Source of the DNA: Isosphaeraceae bacterium EP7
Lineage (GTDB): Bacteria > Planctomycetota > Planctomycetia > Isosphaerales > Isosphaeraceae
Assembly (NCBI GenBank): GCA_038400315.1
Contig: CP151667.1
Coordinates: 1,065,174 to 1,129,173 of the forward strand
Length of the DNA: 64,000 nucleotides
Reading direction: 5' to 3'
In this document: positions 36,729 through 47,522 of the stretch, one piece after another
How positions within the stretch are numbered: position 1 is the stretch's first letter
Layout of the letters: every line of letters starts with the position of its first letter
Notes under the pieces: generated by a model
Told to the model about the DNA's origin: nothing
Seen by the model: only the letters and a program-made list of their open reading frames with translations
The model's database searches: none
Made by a program: the position numbers and the translations under genes

Positions 36729-37892
36729 TCATTCGCCCAGGACCGGGCCGTGCGCGTCGATCAGGTGATGGATGGCCGCCGCGACCGCGCCTTGACGCTT
36801 GCCCCAACGTGCGCGGAGGATCCGGCAATCGGCCAGGGAGGGGGCTAGCGCCCTGCGTCGGGTCAGCTCCCGGACGCGATCAAAGAGTCCCTCGCGGACG
36901 TCGAAGAGGCGGCCGTGTATAAACAGGGTCGCCGGGTTCCAGAGATTGATCGCGGCCGCCACGGCGATGGCCAGGTACTCGCAGGCCAGGTTCAATTCCG
37001 GTTCGGCGTCGAGGGTGCCGGCCTGAATTTGTTCCCGGACCTCGTCGAGGGTGATCGGACTGCCTAGGCGTTCGGAGAGTCTCCGCGTGAAGGCGAGGTC
37101 GGTCGCGAGCGTCTCCAGGCAGCCGCGATTGCCGCACCCGCACGCCGGCCCGTCGAGGGCAACCGTGACGTGGCCAAGCTCGCCGGCCAGGCCGCTGTGC
37201 CCCTCCATCAGGCGGCCGTTCATCATGACCCCCACGCCCAGACCCGTGCTGATCTCGAGCATGACGAAATCGTCAAGAGTCCCGGGGGCGCCGTACATCC
37301 GCTCGCCGAGGCAGAGAGCCCGAGATTCCTGATACATCACGCATTCGACGCCGAGCCTACGGCTCAGGTCGCGGTCGGGCGATCGACCGTCGGTGATGTG
37401 CAGATTGGGCGAGAGCATGGCCAACCCTGTCCGGGCATCGATGAGGCCCGGGATGCTGATCCCGATCGCGAGCGTTTTCACCCCGTCGCGGCCGATCAGG
37501 CGGGTCGTTTCCCGGGCGATTTCGTCCAGCAGGCCGTCGTAAGTCTCGGGGGAAGGGAAGCTGGCCGAGTCGACCTCGCGGATCGTGCCGTCGAGGCTCG
37601 CCGAGACGACGTGACACGACCCAGCATCGAGGACGACCCCGATGACTTGAGCACGATCCTGGGCCAGTCGGATCAGCGTCCCGGGTCGTCCCTGGGCACC
37701 CATCTGCGAATCGCCCTCTTCGAGGAGTCCCGATTCGAGGAGGACGCCGACGGCCTTCGAGACCGTCGGAGCGCTGATTCCGGAGAGCCTGGTCAGGTTG
37801 GCTCGTGTACATGGACCGTGGTCGCGGAGCACTTCCAAAACCCTGCGAACCGTCATCCGCCGCAGGAGTTGGGGCTGGATCAAGGACGTCAT
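36729..37892 (-). CDS. ROK-family transcriptional repressor (NagC/XylR type)
   Basis: 387 residues. The N-terminal winged helix (RVLEVLRDHGPCTRANLTRLSG with ISAPTVSKAVGVLLESGLL) precedes a ROK sugar-kinase-like domain. The Zn-binding motif CGCGNRGCLE is intact, as are GLGVGVMMNG and GELGHV. DNA-binding ROK proteins respond to sugars or sugar phosphates, de-repressing uptake and catabolism genes. The gene lies between the DUF1501 gene (stop 37938 is 45 bases upstream of this start) and the PAS-AraC gene, so two regulators sit side by side in the middle of the island. Confidence 0.92.
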   Translation of the reverse strand: MTSLIQPQLLRRMTVRRVLEVLRDHGPCTRANLTRLSGISAPTVSKAVGVLLESGLLEEGDSQMGAQGRPGTLIRLAQDRAQVIGVVLDAGSCHVVSASLDGTIREVDSASFPSPETYDGLLDEIARETTRLIGRDGVKTLAIGISIPGLIDARTGLAMLSPNLHITDGRSPDRDLSRRLGVECVMYQESRALCLGERMYGAPGTLDDFVMLEISTGLGVGVMMNGRLMEGHSGLAGELGHVTVALDGPACGCGNRGCLETLATDLAFTRRLSERLGSPITLDEVREQIQAGTLDAEPELNLACEYLAIAVAAAINLWNPATLFIHGRLFDVREGLFDRVRELTRRRALAPSLADCRILRARWGKRQGAVAAAIHHLIDAHGPVLGE

Positions 37893-37937
37893 GGGCAGCC
37901 GCTCCCGGGAGAGGAGAGGGTGGGTCTGGGCCGAATC

Positions 37938-39395
<1,458 letters not shown>

Positions 39396-39421
39396 CGGTC
39401 TTGCTCCGTTGGCAATCGCCG

Positions 39422-41665
39422 TCAGTCGACGAAGATGAATTCGTTGGAGTTGATCAGCACGTGGCAGAGCGACGCGAGCGCCAGGTCGTCGGCCCTGGAG
39501 TCGCCGCCGAGCCGTCCACGCTGCCGGTCCAGATGGTCGACGGCCGCGGCTCGCTCCGCGTCGCTCGGCGTCCTGGAAAGGACAAGTCGCCAGGCCGCCT
39601 CGACTCGGGCGGCGCGATCGGTGCCGCCGAGCACGATGGCGCGGTCCGCGACGGCACGGCTCTGGTCGTGGGCGAATGCCCCGTTGAGCAGGGCAAGGGC
39701 CTGGGGCGCAACCACGCTCACGTCGCGCTGGCCGCACGGAAGGGTAGTGTCGCAGAAGTCGAACGTCGTCATCATCGGCGACAGCAGGCTCCGACGCGAG
39801 TACATATAAATGCTGCGTCGGCCCTGCTCGCTCGCGGGCGATGGCTTCGTGTCGCCGGTCTTCTGAGAAAGTCCTTCCAGGGCCTCGGGGCTGAACTCGG
39901 GGCGGAAGCTCGGTCCGCCGACGCGGAAGTCAAGCTTGCCGCCCACCGCCAGGATCGCGTCCCTCAACGACTCCGCATCACGCCTGCGTCGCGACCCGCG
40001 CCAGACGAGCGAGTTATCGGCATCCCTCACCGACTGCGTCGCGTCGTCGGGATGGATCGACGCCTGCTGATAGGCCCGCGAGGTCATCATCAGGAATTGG
40101 AGGTGCTTTGTCTTGAGGCCACCCTTGGCAAACTCGTCGGCCAGCCAGTCGAGCAGCTCGGGATGCGTCGGCTTCTGGCCTGTGAAGCCGAAGTTATCGG
40201 GTGTGCTCACCAACCCTCGGCCGAAGTGGTGTTGCCAGAGCCGATTGACGTACACGCGGGATGTCAGCGGATTGGTGGGTTCGTTGATCCAGGCGGCCAG
40301 TTGCAGCCGACGGCCGGTCGTCTTCGCCTCGGCCGGCGGCGGCGAGAACGGCTTGTCCAGCCGAGGGACCATCGCCAGTACGCCCGGCGCCACCACGGCC
40401 CCGGGTCGGGTGTGCTCGCCCTTCTTGAGCAGGTGCAGATCGGCGGGATTGCGCGAAACATCGGTCCAGCCCAGGACGTCGTACCCCAACTCTTCCTTCG
40501 TCGGGCCGCCCAGGAGCTTGCCGTCGCGAGGCTCGATCGGCCCGGACCAGAATGAGGCCGCCACGCGGTAATAGTCGGTCTGCGGGATCGGGTCGAACTT
40601 ATGATCGTGGCAGCGGGCGCACTTGACGGTCATCGCCAGGAAGGCCGTGGTCGTGGCGTGGACCATGTCTTCCAGACGCTCATATTTGTAGTCTTGCGGG
40701 TCGTTCGGTTCGTCGTTCCAGGTGCCTAGCCGCAGAAAGCCGGTGGCCACGACGGACTGCTCAGTCCGGTCGCCGACCTCGTCGCCGGCGATCTGCTCGC
40801 GGACGAACCGGTCGTAGGGCATATCCTCATTGAACGCGCGCACGACCCAGTCGCGATACTTCCAGGCCCCCGGCTTCTCCTGGTCGCGTTCGTACCCGCT
40901 CGTCTCCGCGAAGCGGGCCAGGTCGAGCCAGTATCGGCCCCAACGCTCGCCATACTGCGGCATGTCCAGCAAACGCTTGACCAGTCGCTCGTAGGCGTCG
41001 GGCGCGTCGTCGGCAACGAACGCATCGACTTCCGCGGCGGTGGGCGGCAGGCCCGTCAGGTCGAAGTAGGCGCGGCGGATGAGCACGCGCCGATCCGCTT
41101 GCGGGGCGGGGGTCAGTCGTTCGGCTTCGAGCCTGGCGAGGATGAACGCGTCGATCGGGTTCTTGACCCAATCTGTGCGGCGGGTCGTGGGCTCCTCCGG
41201 GCGTCGCACCGGGGCAAGCGCCCACCAATCCCTTCCGGCCCTCACTTCGGTCGTCCGCTCGTCGCGGTCAAGCGTCCGCCCCACGGGCCAGATCGCCCCT
41301 CCCGCAATCCAGGCCTGTAACGCCTCGATTTCCGAGGCCGCTAGCTTCTGGGAATGCCCCTGCTTCTTCGGCGGCATCTCGCCGTCGACAACTCGCCCGA
41401 GCAGGAGGCTTTCTTCGGGCTTTCCCGGCTCAATGACCTCGCCACTGTCGCCGCCACGACCGAGCGACCTGGCGTCGGTGAGCACCAGGCCGCCCGCGGG
41501 CGAAGTCTCGCCGTGGCACTCCAGGCAACGCATGATCAAGATCGGCGCGACTCGGGTATCGAAGTCGACGGACTCGGCGGCCAGCCCAGGGCCGGCCAGG
41601 GCGAGGGCCATGATCCCGACGATCAGGCCACGTGGTCCACCGAAGATTCCGGCTGAATGACCCAT
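39422..41665 (-). CDS. PSCyt1/DUF1549/DUF1553 protein
   Basis: 747 residues. A signal peptide ([17 protein letters not shown]) is followed by a planctomycete cytochrome c domain with a CLECHG heme motif, DUF1549 ([16 protein letters not shown] onward, ending in [11 protein letters not shown]) and DUF1553 ([19 protein letters not shown] onward to the C-terminus). It is the compact version of the architecture, lacking the discoidin-like insertion of the 965-residue paralogue at 14659-17556. It is paired with the DUF1501 gene downstream. The heme protein is expected to be exported; a role in polymer or sulfated-glycan breakdown has often been guessed but not shown. Confidence 0.9.
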   Translation of the reverse strand: MGHSAGIFGGPRGLIVGIMALALAGPGLAAESVDFDTRVAPILIMRCLECHGETSPAGGLVLTDARSLGRGGDSGEVIEPGKPEESLLLGRVVDGEMPPKKQGHSQKLAASEIEALQAWIAGGAIWPVGRTLDRDERTTEVRAGRDWWALAPVRRPEEPTTRRTDWVKNPIDAFILARLEAERLTPAPQADRRVLIRRAYFDLTGLPPTAAEVDAFVADDAPDAYERLVKRLLDMPQYGERWGRYWLDLARFAETSGYERDQEKPGAWKYRDWVVRAFNEDMPYDRFVREQIAGDEVGDRTEQSVVATGFLRLGTWNDEPNDPQDYKYERLEDMVHATTTAFLAMTVKCARCHDHKFDPIPQTDYYRVAASFWSGPIEPRDGKLLGGPTKEELGYDVLGWTDVSRNPADLHLLKKGEHTRPGAVVAPGVLAMVPRLDKPFSPPPAEAKTTGRRLQLAAWINEPTNPLTSRVYVNRLWQHHFGRGLVSTPDNFGFTGQKPTHPELLDWLADEFAKGGLKTKHLQFLMMTSRAYQQASIHPDDATQSVRDADNSLVWRGSRRRRDAESLRDAILAVGGKLDFRVGGPSFRPEFSPEALEGLSQKTGDTKPSPASEQGRRSIYMYSRRSLLSPMMTTFDFCDTTLPCGQRDVSVVAPQALALLNGAFAHDQSRAVADRAIVLGGTDRAARVEAAWRLVLSRTPSDAERAAAVDHLDRQRGRLGGDSRADDLALASLCHVLINSNEFIFVD

Positions 41666-42033
41666 CGGCGTCCTCTCAGGTCGGGCCGCGAGAGAGCCCG
41701 AATGGCCCGTCGAACAAGCCGCCTACGAGTTTGGAAGCTTTGTTAACGAATTGCCAGGCTAGCTCTCGACGGTCAAGGCGTCAAGCTTGTCGCGGAGCCT
41801 TCTACGACATTTTCTGTGCGATTGTTGAATCCCTTTCGGTTTCTAACCACAACGTCCGCCGTGTTGATGGCTCGCCACTGACCCTGAAGAGGGAAACGGC
41901 AACATGATTGATTCCGGGCGATGCGCATGATACGTTCGTCGTCATCCCCTCTTCACGAGACTCCAGGATCAAACACCGGTTCGGGACTGAACGGCGGCCT
42001 CCGCCTTGTTCGCCGAACGACCGACGGGACGGC
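41666..42033. other. Divergent intergenic region, AT-richer than average
   Basis: About 370 bases between the PSCyt gene (minus) and a small secreted-protein gene (plus). Stretches such as the one near 41735-41840 are more AT-rich than the surrounding genes, which fits promoters reading outward on both sides. I cannot name specific elements. Confidence 0.5.
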
Positions 42034-42486
42034 ATGAAACGAACGATGCGCGGCCTCCTGGCGGGTCCCTGGCTCGGAGCGATCTTGTCGCTCCTGACCG
42101 CCGGGATTGTCTCGCCCAACGAGGCCGTCGCCGGCTGTGCCGCCCACTATTTGAACGCTCACCCTCAGCTCCGCGTCGAGCTTGCCGGGCTTGAATCGCA
42201 GCTGCTCGGCGGAACCACTTCCACCGAGCGGGACCGGGCTCCGCGGCCGCAGCCTCCTGCGTGCGACGGCGCCCTTTGCTCGGGCAACCCGTCGACCCCG
42301 ACGACGGCGGTCCCCTCGCTGCCCCCGCTCGGCGCCGAACAGTGGGCGTTGTCCGTCGACCGGCCTGCCACGGCCGATCCCGATGCCGGCGACCCCTTCG
42401 ACGTTGTCACGACCCTTCGCTCTTTGAATCGTCCCGCCCCGATTTTTCATCCGCCCCGCCTCGCCACTTCTCCCATCACGTCCTGA
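42034..42486 (+). CDS. Small secreted Pro/Ser-rich protein of unknown function
   Basis: 150 residues. A basic start and hydrophobic core (GPWLGAILSLLTAGIVSP) form a signal peptide; the mature part begins near GCAAHYLNAHPQL. The rest is rich in Pro, Ser and Thr and probably disordered, with a cysteine pair in ACDGALC that could form a disulfide. I do not recognise a family. The ATG at 42034 begins the signal peptide; there is no strong ribosome-binding site. It precedes the DUF1559 gene by about 210 bases on the same strand, so it may be the first gene of that operon or a separate unit. Confidence 0.55.
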   Translation: MKRTMRGLLAGPWLGAILSLLTAGIVSPNEAVAGCAAHYLNAHPQLRVELAGLESQLLGGTTSTERDRAPRPQPPACDGALCSGNPSTPTTAVPSLPPLGAEQWALSVDRPATADPDAGDPFDVVTTLRSLNRPAPIFHPPRLATSPITS

Positions 42487-42697
42487 TCTCGCAACCCGAA
42501 ATCGCACGTCGCTGCCGACGTCCGTACTCGTGAAAGCCGGCGTACGCAACGTCGCTCTGCGTTAGGCCGTCATCCCGGAAGGGACGGTCGGGACGCGAGG
42601 GCTCGCGGCGATCGCTCGGCCTGCGATTCGGGTCCGCGCCTCGATCAAATCCCCACATTTCTTGGAATTGTCTGAAATCTCCACGCCGGAGTTTCCC

Positions 42698-43651
42698 ATG
42701 CGCCCTCATCGTCGGCATGCGTTCACGTTGATCGAATTGCTCGTCGTCATCTCGATCATCGCCGTCCTGATCGCCCTGCTGCTTCCCGCCGTCCAGAGCG
42801 CCCGCGAGGCCGCCCGCCGGGCTCAGTGCGTCAACAATCTCAAACAGTTGGGTATCGCTGCCCACAGCTATCACGACCAGGTCGGTGCGCTACCCGGATC
42901 CTACCTCGTCTACAACGTCACGTCGTTCTCGGCGCTCAGCATGATGCTGCCCCAGCTGGAGCAAACGCCGATGTACAACGCCCTGAACTTCACCTTGAAC
43001 TTTGCCGATGCGGCGAACAGCACGGTGCTGATGTCCGACGTGAGCGCATTCATCTGCCCATCGGACCTTCCGAACCCCATCCGCGCCCGCGGGTCACAGA
43101 CCAATTACATGGCCGACATGGGAAGCTGGATCGTTTGGCAAATGGCGTCCGGGCCCAATGCCGGGATGCGCGGGCCGGACGGTACGTTCTTCGGGAATAG
43201 CTCGACCCGGTTTTCCGCCATCATCGACGGACTGTCCAACACTGCGATGTTCAGCGAGCGGGTGATGGCCGATGGGAGCAACGCCATCATCAGTCCCAGG
43301 AGCGACGTCTTCTTCTCCCCGGCCGCCCCGACCACGCTCGACGAGGCTGTGCAAATCTGCCAGGCGGTGAATATCGCCGACCTGAGCAGCCAGTTCCCCT
43401 TGTTCATGGGCTCACCCTGGCTCAACGGCCAGCACGTCTTCCAGCACGTCAATGTGCCGAATTCTCGGTCGTGCGGGTTCTTCACCATCTTGCGGGCGAG
43501 CATGCCCCCCAGCAGTCGACACCCCGGCGGAGTCAACACGCTGATGGGTGACGGATCGGTCCGGTTCGTGAAGGACACGGTCAATCTGGCCGCCTGGCGC
43601 GCCCTCGGTACCATCGCGGGCGGGGAGGTGATCAGTGCCGACTCCTTCTAA
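42698..43651 (+). CDS. DUF1559 pseudopilin-like protein
   Basis: 317 residues. The prepilin-like N-terminus reads [20 protein letters not shown], with Ala instead of Gly before the processed Phe, a tolerated but less common variant. [18 protein letters not shown] continues the helix and [18 protein letters not shown] carries the H-x9-DG motif. It is the same family as the protein at 30099-31130. The lipoprotein gene starts eight bases past its stop, opening a run of eight closely spaced plus-strand genes. Confidence 0.92.
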   Translation: MRPHRRHAFTLIELLVVISIIAVLIALLLPAVQSAREAARRAQCVNNLKQLGIAAHSYHDQVGALPGSYLVYNVTSFSALSMMLPQLEQTPMYNALNFTLNFADAANSTVLMSDVSAFICPSDLPNPIRARGSQTNYMADMGSWIVWQMASGPNAGMRGPDGTFFGNSSTRFSAIIDGLSNTAMFSERVMADGSNAIISPRSDVFFSPAAPTTLDEAVQICQAVNIADLSSQFPLFMGSPWLNGQHVFQHVNVPNSRSCGFFTILRASMPPSSRHPGGVNTLMGDGSVRFVKDTVNLAAWRALGTIAGGEVISADSF

Positions 43652-43658
43652 TCCCTCG

Positions 43659-44060
43659 ATGAAACGGCCGATGCGGGCGTCGGTCGCGTACTCCACGCCG
43701 ACAGCATTCATGGCGTTCGTGTTCCTGATCTTCGGCTGCAACGAGCAGGAGCGAGCGGCACCCGTCGAGCCGGCCAAGGCGCGCGAAGCCCTGGTCCAGG
43801 CGCTCGAATGCTGGAAGCGCGGCGAGCCGATCGAGACGCTGAAGTCTGCCTCGCCGCCGATCGTTGCGCAAGACTTCGACTGGATGGCCGGCAAGAAGTT
43901 GGCCGCGTATGAAGTTGCCGGCAAAGGCAAGGACGACGATGCCAACTTGCGGATCCCCGTGAAGCTCACCTTACTGACGCCCCAGGGGCAGCAGTCGACG
44001 AAGAGCGTGAACTACGTTGTGGGCACCAGCCCGGCACTCACGGTCTTCCGCGACTTCTGA
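43659..44060 (+). CDS. Small lipoprotein paired with DUF1559
   Basis: 133 residues. The signal ends in a lipobox (FVFLIFGC). The mature part, with AREALVQALECWKRGEP, PPIVAQDFDW, IPVKLTLLTPQG and VNYVVGTSPALTVFRDF, aligns end to end with the lipoprotein at 31157-31534. No named family is known to me. The likely ATG at 43659 is eight bases past the DUF1559 stop; a GTG at 43635 would overlap it. The pairing suggests that the lipoprotein serves the pseudopilin, for instance as an assembly or anchoring factor; that is inference. Confidence 0.8.
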   Translation: MKRPMRASVAYSTPTAFMAFVFLIFGCNEQERAAPVEPAKAREALVQALECWKRGEPIETLKSASPPIVAQDFDWMAGKKLAAYEVAGKGKDDDANLRIPVKLTLLTPQGQQSTKSVNYVVGTSPALTVFRDF

Positions 44061-44092
44061 TCGAACCCAATCCCTCTTCCGAGGACTTGCCG

Positions 44093-45472
44093 ATGATGCC
44101 CTCGACCAACACGGGAACCCTGATCGCCCTGGGGCTCGCGATCCTTGCGACCTTCGTCCATGTCAGCCCGTCCCTGGGCGAAGCCCCGGCCGCCCCGCAA
44201 CTGACCGATGCCGAGGCCTGGGCCCGCATGCCCAAGGCGACAGAAGGGGGTGGGCAGGCCCTGCCCAGCTGGGCGAAAGCCGTCGCGGCCCGTTTGCCTC
44301 GTACCGCAGCGGCGATGCTCCAGGTTGACTTCGCGCAGCGCACCAAAAGCCCACTCGCCCCGAAGCTGAGGGCCAAGATGCGCTGGGTTGTTGCCCACGC
44401 AAACCGTTGCGCCTACTCAGAAGCCTACGCCCTGGCCGACCTCAGGCGAGCGGGTGCCGACGACGCGTCCATCGCGACACTCATCGGTGACCCGGCCGGC
44501 TGGCCCCAGTCCGATCGGGAGCCCCTCGAATTCGCCCGCCTGCATACCCTCGCCGCCCCGACCATCCCCGACTCGCTGTTCGCCTCATTGCGTGAGACTT
44601 ACGGCGACAAGGGCGTTGCGTCCATGGTCTTGCTGGGGGCCTACGGCAACTTCCAGGATCGGATCGTGCTCGGCCTCGGCCTGCCAATCGAGGAGGGCGG
44701 GCCACTCGCCCCGTTGAAAGTCACGTTCGCCCCGGGGGCGTTCCAGGCGGCGCCGATCTTGCCTCCGCAGGCCGGGCTGCCGCAACTTCTGTCGCAAGGC
44801 GAGACGGTAGTCGACCGCGACCCTCGATGGTCGTCCCTGTCGTACGACGAGTTGCAATCCAGGCTCGAGAAGCAGCGTGCCCGTACGCCCCGACTACCGG
44901 TCCCGACCTGGGACGAGGTCAAGAAAGGCCTCCCCCCCGAGTTTGCCGGCCGCCCCACCCGGATCGTCTGGAACCTCGTCTGCTCGGGCTATGTCCCCGA
45001 ACTGGCCGTCCCCTGGAGCACCTCGACCCGGACGATGTGGGCCGAGACGAAGGCCGACCGCGTCTTCGAGGAGAGCCTCTTCTGGGTCCAGACTCGCGCG
45101 ATCCAGTGCAATTACTGCATGGGTCACTGCGAGATGCTGCTGGAGCTTGCCGGCCTGGACAAGGAGGCCGTCGCCGAGCGGACTCGCAAGCTGGCCGGCG
45201 ACGACTGGTCCGCCTTCCCCCCCGCCGAGCAGCGTGCGTACGCATATGCACGGAAGCTGAGCCAGACTCCCTGGGATCTGACCCGCGCCGACTACGAGAC
45301 TCTGGAACGCGACCTCGGTCCCGACCGGGCGATGGCCACGTTCTGGTGGCTCTGCCGCGGCCTGTACATGACCCGCGTCTCCGATGGGTTTCAGCTCCCG
45401 CTGGAGCGCGAGAACGTCTTCGAAGACTTCGAAAACAAGGTCCCTTCGACCGACCCGTTGAAGACACGCTGA
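44093..45472 (+). CDS. Exported double carboxymuconolactone-decarboxylase/AhpD-like protein
   Basis: About 459 residues. An N-terminal hydrophobic segment (GTLIALGLAILATFVHV) is a signal peptide or anchor. Two CMD/AhpD-like helical domains follow: the first (about 85-200) has only one cysteine at the active-site position (ANRCAYSEAY, Cys106), while the second (about 285-440) has the redox motif CNYCMGHC (Cys339, 342, 346). AhpD proteins reduce peroxiredoxin partners; here the next gene encodes a secreted redoxin, so a thiol-relay pair is plausible. ATG 44093 follows GAGGA by seven bases; a second ATG is at 44096. Confidence 0.82.
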   Translation: MMPSTNTGTLIALGLAILATFVHVSPSLGEAPAAPQLTDAEAWARMPKATEGGGQALPSWAKAVAARLPRTAAAMLQVDFAQRTKSPLAPKLRAKMRWVVAHANRCAYSEAYALADLRRAGADDASIATLIGDPAGWPQSDREPLEFARLHTLAAPTIPDSLFASLRETYGDKGVASMVLLGAYGNFQDRIVLGLGLPIEEGGPLAPLKVTFAPGAFQAAPILPPQAGLPQLLSQGETVVDRDPRWSSLSYDELQSRLEKQRARTPRLPVPTWDEVKKGLPPEFAGRPTRIVWNLVCSGYVPELAVPWSTSTRTMWAETKADRVFEESLFWVQTRAIQCNYCMGHCEMLLELAGLDKEAVAERTRKLAGDDWSAFPPAEQRAYAYARKLSQTPWDLTRADYETLERDLGPDRAMATFWWLCRGLYMTRVSDGFQLPLERENVFEDFENKVPSTDPLKTR

Positions 45473-45528
45473 GATCGCCAGACTCGACGAACACCCGGAC
45501 GCCAATCACCACGGGAGCGAACGTTCCG

Positions 45529-46770
45529 ATGCGAATCACCGGCTATCTGCGACTGGCGAGCCTGACGCTCGCCCTGACGGGAGCCTCGGCCTATGCCCAG
45601 CAGCCGGGCCCAGCCTCGAACCCCGAGGACGAGGCGCGGAAGGCGATTACCAGGGCTCTCGACGAATCTTACCCCGACCGACCCGAGTGGCTGGACATGC
45701 TGACTGACATCCTCCAGGGGAGCCAGCTTGGCCCCGAGGACGGCTGGTTCCGCCGCGCCGTCGCGCAGACGAAATTCGGCTGGGAAGCGACCCGGAGCCG
45801 GCTCGACGGCGACGCCGACGGCAAGATTTCCAGGGCGGAATTCCAGGGCTCCGACCTCGACTTCGCCCGTCTCGACCGTGACCGCGACGGCTCGCTAACC
45901 AAGGATGATTTCGACTTCACGCCCCACGCGCTCGCTCCGTCGCCCGGCGCCATGCTCTTCTATCGGGCCGACCGCGACGGCAACGGCAAGATCACCAGTG
46001 AAGAGCTGGATGTCTTCTTCAAGGCGACCGACAGCGGCGACCAGGGTTTCTTGTCGCTCTCGGACCTTCAGGAGGCCTTCCGCTCGCCGTCAAGGCCGGC
46101 GACCAGGGACGCAAAGCCGAAGGAGTCGAGCGGTCCTTCGAAGGAGATCCTCGTTCGTGGCTTGTTTCGACAGGAGATCGGCTCACTCCAGCCGGGCCCG
46201 GCGGTAGGCGAGTCGGCCCCCGACTTCACGCTGAAGACCAATGATGGCAAGGGGGAGATCACGCTTTCGAAACTCGTCGGATCGAAGCCCGTGGTCCTCG
46301 TCTTCGGCAATTTCACCTGCGGGCCGTTCCGAAGCCAGGCGGGGAACGTGGAGAAGCTTTACCGCCGTTACAAGGATCGGGCCACGTTCGTCATGGTCTA
46401 CGTCCGCGAGGCCCATCCGACCGACGGCTGGCGGATGGAGAGCAACGACCGGGTCGAGGTGACGCTTGCTCAGCCTACGACTTACGAGGAACGTGTGAAT
46501 GTCGCCCAGGCGTGCAGCTCTCGCCTGAAACTCGGCTTCCCGATGCTGGTCGACTCGATCGACGACGCCGTGGGTGCCCGCTACAGCGGGATGCCCAGCC
46601 GGCTCTATCTCATCGATGACGATGGCAAGGTCGCTTACAAGAGTGGGCGGGGGCCATTCGGATTCAAGCCGGCCGAGCTCGAGCATTCTCTCGTACTCCT
46701 GCTCCTGCAGGGCGAGAAGTCACGGCCTTCGGCGGTGCAGGGAGTTCCCCGGGCCGCCGCTGACCGGTAA
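45529..46770 (+). CDS. Secreted EF-hand / iodothyronine-deiodinase-like redoxin fusion
   Basis: 413 residues with a signal peptide (LASLTLALTGASAYAQ). Residues 93-180 hold four EF-hand-like loops: DGDADGKISRAE, DRDRDGSLTKDD, DRDGNGKITSEE and a degenerate DSGDQGFLSLSD. Residues 225-395 form a thioredoxin-fold domain of the T4 deiodinase type: FTCGPFRSQ with Cys264 where animal deiodinases have selenocysteine, YVREAHPTDGW (295-301), DSIDDAVGARY, and PSRLYLIDDDGKVAYKSG. The catalytic position is a normal Cys codon, so no recoding is needed. The substrate is surely not thyroid hormone; a peroxidase, dehalogenase or thiol-reductase role is open. It lies 57 bases after the AhpD-like gene. Confidence 0.88.
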   Translation: MRITGYLRLASLTLALTGASAYAQQPGPASNPEDEARKAITRALDESYPDRPEWLDMLTDILQGSQLGPEDGWFRRAVAQTKFGWEATRSRLDGDADGKISRAEFQGSDLDFARLDRDRDGSLTKDDFDFTPHALAPSPGAMLFYRADRDGNGKITSEELDVFFKATDSGDQGFLSLSDLQEAFRSPSRPATRDAKPKESSGPSKEILVRGLFRQEIGSLQPGPAVGESAPDFTLKTNDGKGEITLSKLVGSKPVVLVFGNFTCGPFRSQAGNVEKLYRRYKDRATFVMVYVREAHPTDGWRMESNDRVEVTLAQPTTYEERVNVAQACSSRLKLGFPMLVDSIDDAVGARYSGMPSRLYLIDDDGKVAYKSGRGPFGFKPAELEHSLVLLLLQGEKSRPSAVQGVPRAAADR

Positions 46771-46832
46771 ATTCAAGGCCATCCCCAGTTTTAAATTCGC
46801 CGTCGACGGCTCGCCCAGGAGTTCTCCCCCCT

Positions 46833-46854
46833 CCGGCACTCGAGGCCTTGCCGG
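46833..46854 (+). terminator. Small hairpin between redoxin and helical-protein genes
   Basis: CCGGCA (46833-46838) and TGCCGG (46849-46854) form a six-pair stem with a ten-base loop in the 148-base gap, the longest gap in this gene run. It could be an attenuator or an internal terminator, but it is weak. Confidence 0.3.
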
Positions 46855-46917
46855 CAACTTCGAAGCGACCCGTTCGGCACGGTGACCCCACTCGATCTCC
46901 CTCAGGAAAACGGATCC

Positions 46918-47448
46918 ATGCGCAATCTCGCCACGTCCATCCTCATCGGTGCCGGCCTGGTCGGCTACCAAGCGTCCAAGCCGCAGGCGCCCGCCGGTCA
47001 TCACGCCGAAGGCGCCTCGCAGGCCGCCGCGGACACCTATGAGCACCTGGCCACCGCCATCATCGCGATCGAGGCGACCGAGGACGAGCTGGTCAAGAGC
47101 ATTCTTATCGGTTACGAGACCGCCGCCCAAGGCCATCTCGCCGCGGCCACCCGCGACGCCCAGGGCCGGGTCGGCCACCTCGAGTCGGCAGCCGCAGAGA
47201 TCACCAACATCGCCAACGAGGGGGACAAGAAGATCCAGGCCATCCGACAGCGGCTGGCGAAGGCCGGGCACACGCACAACACCGACGCCGAGACCAAGGG
47301 TGACTACCTCTTCGTGACCAATCGCGAGAAGAAGGGGCTGCTCGACCTGGCCTCGAAGGTCGGCCGCGCCGGTGCCGACACCGGCGAGATCAAGACGCTG
47401 GGAGATGAACTCACCAAGCTGTTCGGCGCCGCCATCGCCCCAGAGTGA
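46918..47448 (+). CDS. Small exported helical protein of unknown function
   Basis: 176 residues. A short hydrophobic N-terminus (ATSILIGAGLVGYQAS) looks like a signal peptide or anchor. The remainder is almost entirely alpha-helical and rich in Ala, Glu and Lys, with scattered His (PAGHHAEGAS, AGHTHNTDAET). Helices such as TYEHLATAIIAIEATEDELVK suggest a small helical bundle. I do not recognise a family; ferritin-like or hemerythrin-like metal sites cannot be affirmed because there is no clear repeated ExxH pattern. The ATG at 46918 is the first plausible one. It lies between the redoxin and the ASPIC/UnbV lipoprotein genes. Confidence 0.7.
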   Translation: MRNLATSILIGAGLVGYQASKPQAPAGHHAEGASQAAADTYEHLATAIIAIEATEDELVKSILIGYETAAQGHLAAATRDAQGRVGHLESAAAEITNIANEGDKKIQAIRQRLAKAGHTHNTDAETKGDYLFVTNREKKGLLDLASKVGRAGADTGEIKTLGDELTKLFGAAIAPE

Positions 47449-47522
47449 TCCGAGTCCAGCCGCCGTTACGTCCCCCGAGGCCATCGCCCGTCCTGGCGGC
47501 CTCGGGGGCGGAGATCCCGACC

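Noticed and set aside
46318-46323. Possible selenocysteine site in the deiodinase-like protein
   Set aside because: The codon at the Sec position is an ordinary cysteine codon (TGC), so no recoding or SECIS element is needed.
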